DNA of 6,182 bases, taken from contig JARRPZ010000149.1 of assembly GCA_037382365.1 (NCBI GenBank), forward strand, positions 1 to 6,182. Reading direction: 5' to 3'. The translations under genes were made by a program, and so were the position numbers. Position 1 is the stretch's first letter; the number at the start of each line of letters is the position of its first letter. The notes under the pieces were generated by a model. That model had not been told where the DNA came from and made no database searches. It saw nothing but the letters and a program-made list of their open reading frames with translations. The stretch is from Lentisalinibacter sp037382365. Its GTDB lineage: Bacteria; Pseudomonadota; Gammaproteobacteria; Steroidobacterales; Woeseiaceae. Positions 1-6,182 of this stretch are shown here, one piece after another.

Positions 1-96
1 AAGTCGACGACCTTCCCGCAGGTGTTCGTGGACGGCGAACTCATCGGCGGTGCCGACGACCTCGAGAAGTGGCTGAGCGCCAGCAAGGCGGCCTGA
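1..96 (+). CDS. Glutaredoxin, C-terminal end (5' part outside window)
   Basis: Frame 1 is open from the first base to a TGA at 94-96 and encodes the last 31 residues of a glutaredoxin. Glutaredoxins are small cytosolic thiol-disulfide oxidoreductases that use glutathione. Visible are the Thr-Phe-Pro segment (TFPQVFVDG), which carries the cis-proline of the thioredoxin fold that packs against the active site, and the glutathione-binding Gly-Gly-x-Asp-Asp stretch (IGGADDLEKWL) at the start of the last helix. The CPYC/CGFS active site lies upstream and cannot be seen, so the monothiol/dithiol class is unknown. The tail after the last helix is short (SASKAA), as usual for GrxC-like proteins. A strong terminator follows 41 bases after the stop, so this is probably the last gene of its transcript. 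Family call is firm; the exact paralogue is not decidable. Confidence 0.88.
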   Translation, partial: KSTTFPQVFVDGELIGGADDLEKWLSASKAA

Positions 97-137
97 ACGC
101 CTGCCCCTGACCGGGGGCAATGATCAGCCTCACAAGG

Positions 138-173
138 CCGGGCCCTTCCGTCGCGGAGGGGCCCGGTTTTTTT
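138..173 (+). terminator. Rho-independent terminator after glutaredoxin
   Basis: A GC-rich hairpin has arms 138-150 and 154-166 (CCGGGCCC pairing with GGGCCCGG, extended inward by five more pairs including one T-G wobble), with a three-base loop, followed at once by seven T (167-173). This is a textbook intrinsic terminator for the glutaredoxin transcript. A smaller hairpin just upstream (TGCCCC at 102-107 with GGGGCA at 114-119) may add to it but has no T run. Confidence 0.92.
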
Positions 174-234
174 GGTATCGGCTTCCTCCGAAGGCGAGGC
201 GGCGCGGATCGATGCCCGGGCCGTGCCGAGGCCT

Positions 235-240
235 TACAAT
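235..240 (+). promoter_or_regulatory. Possible -10 box for the DUF418-malic enzyme transcript
   Basis: TACAAT matches five of six bases of the sigma-70 -10 consensus, in an otherwise very GC-rich leader between the upstream terminator and the DUF418 start. No convincing -35 hexamer lies at the right distance (212-217 is ATGCCC), so the promoter would be weak, activator-dependent or absent. A short perfect inverted repeat, GGAAC-G-GTTCC at 247-257, lies just downstream about where transcription would start. The rest of the 97-296 gap holds only the terminator hairpins and the ribosome-binding site. Confidence 0.3.
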
Positions 241-296
241 CCGCCGGGAACGGTTCCGCTCGTCGGGTCGTCGTCGGCCGTCGCAGGGAGAACAGA

Positions 297-1643
297 ATGA
301 CCGAGACACGCCCTCCCGCCGGCGGTACGCCGGACGGTCCGCGGGACACCGCGGCGGGCCCGGTGTCCCCCGGCGAACGCATCACGACCCTCGATACGCT
401 GCGTGGCGTGGCGGTCCTCGGCATCCTGGTGATGAACATATACGCGTTCGCGATGCCGTTCGCCGCCTACTCCAATCCGCTGATCATGGGCGGCCTGGAG
501 TGGTACAACCTGGGGACCTGGTTCGTCACGCACCTGCTGTTCGACCAGAAGTTCATGACCATCTTCTCGATGCTGTTCGGTGCGGGCATCGTCCTGATGG
601 CGGGCCGGGCGGAAGCGAAGGGGGCCGGCTTCGCGGCGATCTTCTACCGGCGGCAGCTGTGGCTGCTGCTTATCGGGGCCGCGCATGCCTACCTGATCTG
701 GTTCGGGGATATCCTCTTCCACTACGCGCTGGTCGGCATGCTGCTGTATCCGCTGCGCCACCGCGCACCGCGCACGCTCATCGTGATCGCCTGTCTGATG
801 CTGCCCGTGGCACCCGTCATGAACGTCGCCGGCGCCGGTTACATCGAGCAGGAGCAAGCCGTGGCGCGCGCCTATCAGGAGCGGCTCGATGCGGGCGAGA
901 CACTGACCGCGGACGAGTCGGCGCGTCTGGAGGCCGCGCAGGCCATGCGCGCCTTCATTGCGCCGACCGAGGAGGACGTCCGGCAGGACCTGCAGGCCTA
1001 CCGCGGCGGTTATGCGGACATCCTCGGCCACCGGGTGCCGACGGTCCTCAGCATGCAGCTGCCGGGGACGATCGCGTTCATCATCTGGCGCGTGGGCGGA
1101 CTCATGCTGATCGGGATGGCGCTGATGAAGCTGGGTGTACTGTCGGGCCAGCAGAGCAGCGGTTTCTACCGACGCATGCTGCTGATCGGCTACGGGCTCG
1201 GGCTGCCGCTCGCCGCCTTCAGCGGCTGGAATCTGTATCAGCACGAATTCGACGGCCTCTACGCGTTCCGTGTCGGCATGATCCCGAATTACCTGGCCAG
1301 CATACTGGTCGCATTCGGCCATATCGGGCTCGTCATCGGCATCGTGCGCTCGCGCATCCTGCCTCGCATCATGGATCGTTTCGCCGCGGTGGGCCGGATG
1401 GCGCTGACCAACTACCTGATGCATTCCCTGATACTCACGAGCGTCTTCTATGGGTATGGTCTGGGCCTCTACGGCACGATCCCCCGGTTCTGGCAGATGG
1501 GGTTCGTGGTCGCGGTCATCGGCCTGCAGCTCTGGCTCAGCCCGATCTGGCTGCGCCACTTCCGGTTCGGCCCCGTGGAGTGGCTCTGGCGCAGTTTGAC
1601 ATACTGGCGCCGGCAGCCATTCCGGTATGCCAGTGATAGCTAA
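297..1643 (+). CDS. DUF418 / YeiB-type multi-spanning inner-membrane protein
   Basis: A 448-residue integral membrane protein of the DUF418 family (E. coli YeiB type); the biochemical function of the family is not established. Its N-terminal part resembles membrane acyltransferase-like proteins. After a hydrophilic Pro/Gly-rich leader of about 27 residues comes the family signature: R28, then LDTLRG at 32-37 leading into the first hydrophobic segment with GILVMN at 42-47. Several further hydrophobic segments follow, broken by an acidic, Gln/Glu-rich soluble stretch at roughly residues 180-245. The C-terminal DUF418 domain is clear: GRMALTNYLMHS at 366-377, YGYGLGLYG after it, and the terminal GPVEWLWRSLTY at 425-436. 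I chose the ATG at 297 because AGGGAG (285-290) sits 6 bases upstream; the frame is open further 5', but that would read through the terminator. The stop lies 19 bases before the malic enzyme start, suggesting co-transcription. Family assignment is firm, role unknown. Confidence 0.9.
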   Translation: MTETRPPAGGTPDGPRDTAAGPVSPGERITTLDTLRGVAVLGILVMNIYAFAMPFAAYSNPLIMGGLEWYNLGTWFVTHLLFDQKFMTIFSMLFGAGIVLMAGRAEAKGAGFAAIFYRRQLWLLLIGAAHAYLIWFGDILFHYALVGMLLYPLRHRAPRTLIVIACLMLPVAPVMNVAGAGYIEQEQAVARAYQERLDAGETLTADESARLEAAQAMRAFIAPTEEDVRQDLQAYRGGYADILGHRVPTVLSMQLPGTIAFIIWRVGGLMLIGMALMKLGVLSGQQSSGFYRRMLLIGYGLGLPLAAFSGWNLYQHEFDGLYAFRVGMIPNYLASILVAFGHIGLVIGIVRSRILPRIMDRFAAVGRMALTNYLMHSLILTSVFYGYGLGLYGTIPRFWQMGFVVAVIGLQLWLSPIWLRHFRFGPVEWLWRSLTYWRRQPFRYASDS

Positions 1644-1653
1644 GCGGCGACAC

Positions 1654-1657
1654 GAGG
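1654..1657 (+). promoter_or_regulatory. Ribosome-binding site that decides the malic enzyme start
   Basis: GAGG lies five bases before the ATG at 1663. The in-frame ATG at 1627, inside the end of the DUF418 gene, has no Shine-Dalgarno-like sequence before it (cggcagccattccggt). The extra residues it would add (MPVIAKRRHEAP) are also not typical of malic enzymes. The downstream start is therefore preferred. Confidence 0.6.
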
Positions 1658-1662
1658 CACCC

Positions 1663-3285
1663 ATGGAGAACAAAGCGCACCTCAGAGGCATCGAAGTCCT
1701 CCGGGATCCGGACGTGAACAAATCGACGGCCTTCACGGCCGAGGAACGGGCGCAGCTCGGCCTGCGCGGACTGCTCCCACCGGCCATCTCCACCCAGCGG
1801 ATGCAGATCACGCGGGTCCTGGAGAACCTTCGCCGGCAGTCGAGCGACATCGATCGATACATCTTCCTGCGGGCGCTGCAGGGGAGGAACCGACGGCTGT
1901 TCTACCGCACCGTGATCGATCACATCGAAGAGATCATGCCGATCATCTACACGCCGACCGTGGGTGAGGCGTGCCTCGAGTTCGCGCACATCTACCGTCA
2001 CACCCGTGCCCTGTTCATCACCCCGGACGACCGGGGCGATATCCCGCAGCTCCTCGGCAACTGGGAGGAGAAGGACATCCGCGTCATCGTCGTCACGGAT
2101 GGCGAGAGGGTCCTCGGCCTCGGGGATCTGGGCGGCAATGGCGCCGGCATCCCGATCGGCAAACTGTCTCTGTACGTCGCCTGTGCGGGGATACACCCGG
2201 AGCAATGTCTGCCGGTCATGCTGGACGTGGGCACGGAGAACGAGACGCTGCTGGACGATCCCCTCTACCTGGGCCTGCGGCGCCGTCGCCTCCGTGGCGC
2301 CGAATACATGGAACTGCTCGACGAATTCGTCCGCTCGGTGCAGCAGGCATATCCGGACGCGCTGATCCAGTTCGAGGATTTCGCCACCGAGAACGCCCGC
2401 GCCTCGCTGGCCCGCTACCGTGACCAGGTACTGTGCTTCAACGATGACATCCAGGGCACGGCAGGAGTGGCGCTGGCGGGCGTGATCGCCTCCACCCGCA
2501 TCACGGACACGCCGGTGCGGGACCTGAAGGTCATGTTCCTTGGCAAGGGGTCGGCCGCGGCCGGCATCGCCGATCTGCTGGTCTCGTCCCTCGTCGAGGA
2601 GGGCCTGAGCGCGGAGGATGCCAGGAGCCGCATTCGCTTCGTGGATCGGAAGGGCCTGATCACCCGCGACCGTCAGGACATCCCCGAGACACTGATCCCC
2701 TATGCCGCGGAGGCCGAACCCACCGATTTCGTCGGCGCGATCCGGGCGCATCGGCCGCAGGTCCTGATCGGTGCCACCGGCGCGCCACGGACCTTCACGC
2801 GGGAGATCGTGGAGCTGATGACGGAGATCAATCGCAGACCGGTCATCTTCGCTCTCTCGAATCCCACGTCGCGCGCCGAGTGCACCGCGGAGGAGGCCTA
2901 TGCGTGGAGCAACGGGCGGGCGATCTTCGCCAGTGGCAGTCCGTTCCAGCCGGTCACCTACGGCGGCCGGTTCTATCGGCCGGGTCAGGGCAACAATGCA
3001 TATATCTTTCCCGGCATCGGTCTCGGTTCCGTATTCTCCGGCGCAACCGGGGTGCCGGACACGATGTTCCTCACTGCCGCACGCACCCTGGCCGACCTGA
3101 TCAGTGATGCGGACCTGAAAGCCGGCACGCTGTATCCGCCCCTGACCCGGATCCGGCAGATCTCGCTGGCGATCGCGACCGCCGTCGCCGAGCGCGCCAT
3201 CGCGGACGGCATCGCCCGCCTGGGCGCGGTACCGGAAGATCTCCGATCCGCGATCGAGGCTTACATGTACGATCCCAGCTACTGA
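1663..3285 (+). CDS. maeA: Malic enzyme (malate dehydrogenase, oxaloacetate-decarboxylating), probably NAD-dependent
   Basis: A cytosolic enzyme that oxidatively decarboxylates L-malate to pyruvate and CO2 with NAD(P)+ and Mg2+/Mn2+, linking the TCA cycle to pyruvate. The 540 residues are near the large-type malic enzyme length (E. coli MaeA about 565). Conserved sites seen: YTPTVGEAC at 96-104 with the catalytic Tyr96; GERVLGLGDLG from 147 with Arg149; GIPIGK with catalytic Lys167; metal ligands Glu238-Asp239 (FEDF) and Asp262 within the signature FNDDIQGTA (259-267). The spacings (Arg149 to Lys167 18, Asp239 to Asp262 23) equal those of the human enzymes. The Rossmann loop is GKGSAAAG at 294-301, with Asp328 (VDRKGL) at the end of the second strand. 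C-terminal substrate-side motifs are ALSNPTS (Asn400) and GQGNNAYIFPG (441-451). NAD preference and the symbol are inferred from similarity to MaeA/SfcA; NADP use or malolactic activity is not excluded. Nineteen bases separate it from the DUF418 gene. An ATG at 1627 would overlap that gene but lacks a ribosome-binding site. Confidence 0.93.
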   Translation: MENKAHLRGIEVLRDPDVNKSTAFTAEERAQLGLRGLLPPAISTQRMQITRVLENLRRQSSDIDRYIFLRALQGRNRRLFYRTVIDHIEEIMPIIYTPTVGEACLEFAHIYRHTRALFITPDDRGDIPQLLGNWEEKDIRVIVVTDGERVLGLGDLGGNGAGIPIGKLSLYVACAGIHPEQCLPVMLDVGTENETLLDDPLYLGLRRRRLRGAEYMELLDEFVRSVQQAYPDALIQFEDFATENARASLARYRDQVLCFNDDIQGTAGVALAGVIASTRITDTPVRDLKVMFLGKGSAAAGIADLLVSSLVEEGLSAEDARSRIRFVDRKGLITRDRQDIPETLIPYAAEAEPTDFVGAIRAHRPQVLIGATGAPRTFTREIVELMTEINRRPVIFALSNPTSRAECTAEEAYAWSNGRAIFASGSPFQPVTYGGRFYRPGQGNNAYIFPGIGLGSVFSGATGVPDTMFLTAARTLADLISDADLKAGTLYPPLTRIRQISLAIATAVAERAIADGIARLGAVPEDLRSAIEAYMYDPSY

Positions 3286-4178
3286 TCACCGTCGGGACGG
3301 GGATCCGGCTGATAATAGCGGGGGTCGCGTTCCCGCAGCACGAGACTGTAAGCGGCAAGCGCTCTCCGCGCTTCCTCGCCGATGCCGTATTCGCTCAGGA
3401 CGCGGTCCGCGGCCAGCATGGCTACGTGGTCACCGCGGCTGCCGCTGAGGTACAGGGCACCGGCGGCCGCATAGGGATTCTGCAGCGCCGTCTCGAAGAA
3501 CTCCGCGAGTACGTAGCCGACGAAAGGCGAGGCATTGTCGGCGATGTGGGGCCGATATCTGTCGGCCTCGATGAACAGCTGCACGAATTCCCGGTTCTCC
3601 ATCAGGGTGGCGGGATCCAGACCCGAAGCGACGTGGCGCTGCCGCGCCTTCAGTACTTCCTGGTTCAGCCTGTCGAAATAGAGTAATTCCGCCTTCTCGT
3701 CCCCGGTGGCCGCGAGGGCCTCCAGCTCCGGCAGACTTTTCTCCGCCGCATCAAGTATCTCTTCCGGCAACGGGTATCCGTTGGAGGCCAGCCAGTCGAA
3801 TTCCTCCCGGGAATCGAAATCGATCGCGCCGTCATAACGGGCGCGGAAGGCCGTCAGCTCGCGGCCGGCGAGCGAGTCCACGGCCGTGAGGAGGCCGTCG
3901 AAGTTTCCGGCCCGGACCCGATGACGACCGTCGCCCAGTCGATGACCGGACTGCCTGCTCGTCTCGCCGCCACCGCCCCCCGCGACCGGCCGCGTGCGGT
4001 TTCCCGGCAACGGTAACGCCGGGCGCGGCCGGGGGACGGGGTCTGCCGCCTCAGGGGAGACCGCGCGCGTTGCGGAGGGGCCCGGGTCCGAAGCACGATC
4101 CCCGTCGAGCAGCAGGAGCGCGCCGCACAGCGGGAGCAGGACGATCGCAGCGAGGCCGGCATAGTGTTTCGGGTTCAT
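3279..4178 (-). CDS. Membrane-anchored protein of unknown function with Pro/Gly-rich linker and helical domain
   Basis: I do not recognise a named family. The 299-residue product starts with MNPKH and one hydrophobic segment (about 7-24, AGLAAIVLLPLCGALLLL), best read as a signal anchor. The Leu-Pro-Leu-Cys is a poor lipobox because Leu precedes the Cys. A low-complexity linker rich in Pro, Arg and Gly follows (about 29-75, including five Gly in a row), then a largely alpha-helical, acidic domain (about 90-285) that should face the periplasm. Two stretches resemble each other, LAATGDEKAELLYFDRL near 155-171 and SGSRGDHVAMLAADRV near 245-260, reminiscent of Sel1/TPR-like helical repeats. The ATG at 4178 is chosen for GGGAG (4185-4189) six bases upstream; an upstream ATG at 4250 would overlap the preceding gene and put the membrane segment 25 residues further in. 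The gene lies 23 bases after the phospholipase-like gene, so it is probably co-transcribed and may partner it. Its TAG stop overlaps the convergent malic enzyme gene by 7 bases. The overall plan (anchor, flexible linker, helical domain) recalls lipase-specific foldases, but their conserved motif is absent. Confidence 0.8.
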   Translation of the reverse strand: MNPKHYAGLAAIVLLPLCGALLLLDGDRASDPGPSATRAVSPEAADPVPRPRPALPLPGNRTRPVAGGGGGETSRQSGHRLGDGRHRVRAGNFDGLLTAVDSLAGRELTAFRARYDGAIDFDSREEFDWLASNGYPLPEEILDAAEKSLPELEALAATGDEKAELLYFDRLNQEVLKARQRHVASGLDPATLMENREFVQLFIEADRYRPHIADNASPFVGYVLAEFFETALQNPYAAAGALYLSGSRGDHVAMLAADRVLSEYGIGEEARRALAAYSLVLRERDPRYYQPDPRPDGDQ

Positions 4179-4201
4179 CGAAGTCTCCCGTCTCCCGACG
4201 G

Positions 4202-4927
4202 TCAGGTCGTGCATCCGTTGACGCTCATGTCCAGATGCCAGCGCGCGCAAGCGAGATCCTCACCGGCCTCCTCGTAGGCGGAATCGCCGTAATTCAGCAC
4301 CGCCACGTGATAGGCGGAGACCGAGCCGTAGCAGATCTCCCGCGCATCGCCCAGCGTGCTCTGGTCGCAGGCGCTGATCATGGCGAGCCGGAAGGTGCCG
4401 TCACAGGCTATCTTGCTGATCTGGTAACCATAACAGCGGTCATGGGCATTGCAGGCGCTGAGGAAACTCACGCCCGGGAACGGTGCGTCCAGGTCTCCCG
4501 TGAAATGGCGCAGTCCGAGATTGGCGACGATGGCCAGGGCGGCGTCCTTCCAGCCGCCGACGCCGCAGCCGTTCGGCCGCCAGGTAGGATCGATTCCCGG
4601 CACGGGGGGCGCGGACGACCGGGAGCAGCCTGCCGGTCGCCGGTCCTCGAGACGCTCGCAGAAGTCGCTGCGCTCGACCAGGAACGCGGGCTGGCCGTCC
4701 CCTTCCAGCAAACCGGGCTGGGATCCCAGCAGGGCCAGATCCTGGAGGTACTCGCGGTACAGTGAATCGAGCACCATCGCGCAGCCTGCGCCCGCGCACA
4801 CGATGCTCCTCCCGTCGATCATGTCGCCTTCCACGTCCATCGGCTCGCCCTGCCAGGGCGAGAGTTCCGCCACCGCAGGCTCCGCGGTCGCCAGCAGCGC
4901 GGCGCAAAACAGCATTACGTTCTTCAT
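4202..4927 (-). CDS. Secreted phospholipase A2-like protein
   Basis: A 241-residue exported protein with the phospholipase A2 active-site signature. The signal peptide is clear: MKNVMLF, a hydrophobic core, then cleavage probably after AVA at residue 20. In the mature protein, NGCG at 119-122 fits the calcium-loop glycines and CNAHDRCYG at 159-167 matches the secreted PLA2 motif, with His162 as catalytic base and Asp163 as calcium ligand. The following CDGTFRLAMISAC (175-187) parallels the second helix of group XII-type PLA2, with Asp176 in the place of the second active-site Asp. The mature chain has 12 Cys (44, 49, 90, 101, 121, 159, 165, 175, 187, 199, 227, 239), enough for six disulfides, fitting an extracytoplasmic location. 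Residues 21-115 are an N-terminal region I do not recognise. By family, it would hydrolyse the sn-2 ester of phospholipids using calcium; activity is inferred. The start has a very strong ribosome-binding site (AGGGAGGTGA, 4931-4940). It is the first gene of a leftward two-gene unit. Only the downstream third of the protein matches known PLA2s, so substrate and biological role stay open. Confidence 0.82.
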   Translation of the reverse strand: MKNVMLFCAALLATAEPAVAELSPWQGEPMDVEGDMIDGRSIVCAGAGCAMVLDSLYREYLQDLALLGSQPGLLEGDGQPAFLVERSDFCERLEDRRPAGCSRSSAPPVPGIDPTWRPNGCGVGGWKDAALAIVANLGLRHFTGDLDAPFPGVSFLSACNAHDRCYGYQISKIACDGTFRLAMISACDQSTLGDAREICYGSVSAYHVAVLNYGDSAYEEAGEDLACARWHLDMSVNGCTT

Positions 4928-4979
4928 GCTTCACCTCCCTGTGAGCACGGGTTGGTCTACGGGTCGGGATTGTGGGGCA

Positions 4980-5006
4980 GGGAGGGCGGGCGGGCCTCCC
5001 GTTTTT
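4980..5006 (+). terminator. Terminator-like hairpin with T run, + strand, in divergent intergenic region
   Basis: GGGAGG (4980-4985) pairs with CCTCCC (4995-5000) over a nine-base G/C loop and is followed by G and five T (5002-5006). The shape fits a short intrinsic terminator reading rightwards. However, no + strand gene lies directly upstream; only the antisense of the phospholipase-like gene does. It may stop antisense or read-through transcription, act as a leader attenuator for the GIY-YIG gene, or be a chance product of G-rich sequence. The rest of 4928-5058 shows the strong ribosome-binding site of the leftward gene and no convincing promoter for either direction. Confidence 0.35.
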
Positions 5007-5058
5007 CTGTGCCACCGGCCGAGTTTCGCGCGCGGGGCACGCACGGCATACTGGCGGG

Positions 5059-5319
5059 ATGAGCGGGGGCTGGCAGGTCTATCTTCTGCGCTGTGCGGAC
5101 GGCTCGCTGTACGCGGGCATTACCACCGACATCGAGCGCCGTCTCGCCGAGCACAATGCCGGTCGTGGAGCGCGTTACACGAGGAGCCGACTGCCCGCCG
5201 AACTGGTCTACAGCGAAGCAGTGGCGGACCGTGGCGCGGCTCAGCGCCGCGAGCACGCCATTCGGCGGCTCAGCCGCGCCGAGAAGCAGAGGCTCACGCG
5301 CGCCGGCAGGCAGGCCTGA
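5059..5319 (+). CDS. GIY-YIG nuclease-superfamily protein, UPF0213 (YhbQ-like)
   Basis: An 86-residue stand-alone GIY-YIG domain. The first strand reads WQVYLLRCADGSLYAGIT: VYLL (7-10) and YAG (18-20) stand for the GIY and YIG elements. The family's TDIERRLAEHN (23-33) with Arg27 and His32 follows, then GARYTRSRLPAELVYSE (37-53), and the C-terminal helix GAAQRREHAIRRLSRAEKQRL with Glu65 in the place of the metal-binding glutamate. The order and length are those of UPF0213 proteins, whose E. coli member YhbQ has been studied for DNA-related nuclease activity; the cellular role is not settled. The frame is open 29 codons further upstream, but those residues are not family-like, so the ATG at 5059 is used. 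The only Shine-Dalgarno-like bases (GGCGGG) touch the start codon, so translation may be weak or near-leaderless; a CATACT at 5047-5052 could be a poor -10. Transcribed away from the phospholipase-like gene. The family call is secure. Confidence 0.9.
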   Translation: MSGGWQVYLLRCADGSLYAGITTDIERRLAEHNAGRGARYTRSRLPAELVYSEAVADRGAAQRREHAIRRLSRAEKQRLTRAGRQA

Positions 5320-5330
5320 TCGGGCGACGC

Positions 5331-5358
5331 TTGCACCCGGCCGGGGACTCCTTTAAAT
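5331..5358 (+). promoter_or_regulatory. Probable sigma-70-like promoter of the symporter gene
   Basis: TTGCAC at 5331-5336 and an A/T-rich box (TTAAAT, 5353-5358) stand 16 bases apart. The box is the only A/T-rich patch in the 68-base gap between the GIY-YIG stop and the symporter start. Each hexamer departs from consensus (3 of 6 and 4 of 6 matches), so the exact register is uncertain. The inferred start of transcription near 5365 would fall inside the palindrome at 5356-5375. Confidence 0.4.
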
Positions 5359-5375
5359 TCAACGGTCGTTGAATT
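5356..5375. promoter_or_regulatory. Perfect 9+2+9 inverted repeat, likely repressor operator
   Basis: AATTCAACG (5356-5364) and CGTTGAATT (5367-5375) are exact reverse complements separated by GT. The site overlaps the candidate -10 box and start point and ends 12 bases before the symporter ATG. The size and symmetry suit a dimeric helix-turn-helix regulator of TetR or a similar type (inference). No regulator gene lies in the window. It is not followed by a T run, so it is not a terminator. Confidence 0.6.
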
Positions 5376-5387
5376 CGGGGGACGGCC

Positions 5388-6182
<795 letters not shown>

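Noticed and set aside
234..1862. Long leftward open frame of 542 codons opposite the DUF418 gene and the start of the malic enzyme gene
   Set aside because: Its product is a His/Arg/Gln/Asp-rich sequence with no family features, as expected for the antisense of GC-rich membrane-protein codons; the + strand frame carries clear DUF418 motifs.
1537..2751. Long leftward open frame of 404 codons opposite the malic enzyme gene
   Set aside because: It is an antisense shadow: low-complexity charged composition, no motif, and the opposite strand encodes all malic enzyme catalytic residues.
4064..4086. GGAGGGGCCCGG resembling one arm of the terminator at 138-166
   Set aside because: It lies within the linker coding sequence of the leftward membrane-anchored protein, lacks the full hairpin and T run, and is explained by Pro/Gly codons.
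4109..4128. Lipoprotein signal (Leu-Pro-Leu-Cys) in the membrane-anchored protein
   Set aside because: The residue before the Cys is Leu rather than Gly, Ala or Ser, and hydrophobic residues continue after the Cys, so a transmembrane anchor is more likely.

Overview
The window looks like a piece of a GC-rich proteobacterial chromosome, most probably a gammaproteobacterium of the Ectothiorhodospiraceae/Chromatiales sort. That placement is inferred from composition (roughly two-thirds GC by eye), strong G/C third-position use and the mix of families; no 16S or other marker gene is present. I see no tRNA, rRNA, CRISPR array, IS element or integrase.

Layout on the + strand, left part: the window opens inside the last codons of a class I glutaredoxin (1-96), closed by a strong intrinsic terminator (138-173). 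A short leader with a possible -10 box then precedes a DUF418/YeiB-type polytopic membrane protein (297-1643). After 19 bases comes a malic enzyme (1663-3285), probably on the same transcript. The malic enzyme keeps its catalytic, metal and dinucleotide-binding residues.

Middle part, - strand: a two-gene unit is transcribed leftwards. It encodes a secreted, cysteine-rich phospholipase A2-like protein (4202-4927) and, 23 bases on, a membrane-anchored protein of unknown function with a Pro/Gly-rich linker and a helical domain (3279-4178). The last gene ends inside the malic enzyme stop region, so the two convergent genes overlap by 7 bases and leave no room for a terminator between them.

Right part, + strand: a small GIY-YIG (UPF0213-type) protein (5059-5319) is followed by a sodium:solute symporter gene that runs off the window (5388-6182). 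The symporter promoter carries a perfect 9+2+9 inverted repeat that looks like a repressor operator. The reading frame breaks near 5767-5780, where about 30-40 residues expected in the family seem to be missing. This is either an internal deletion that makes a pseudogene or a sequence/assembly error.

The items most worth a second look are the phospholipase A2-like/membrane-protein pair, the palindromic operator in front of the symporter and the broken symporter. Most of the rest is ordinary housekeeping sequence, and I do not see a clear-cut new system; the phospholipase pair is the only plausible candidate.
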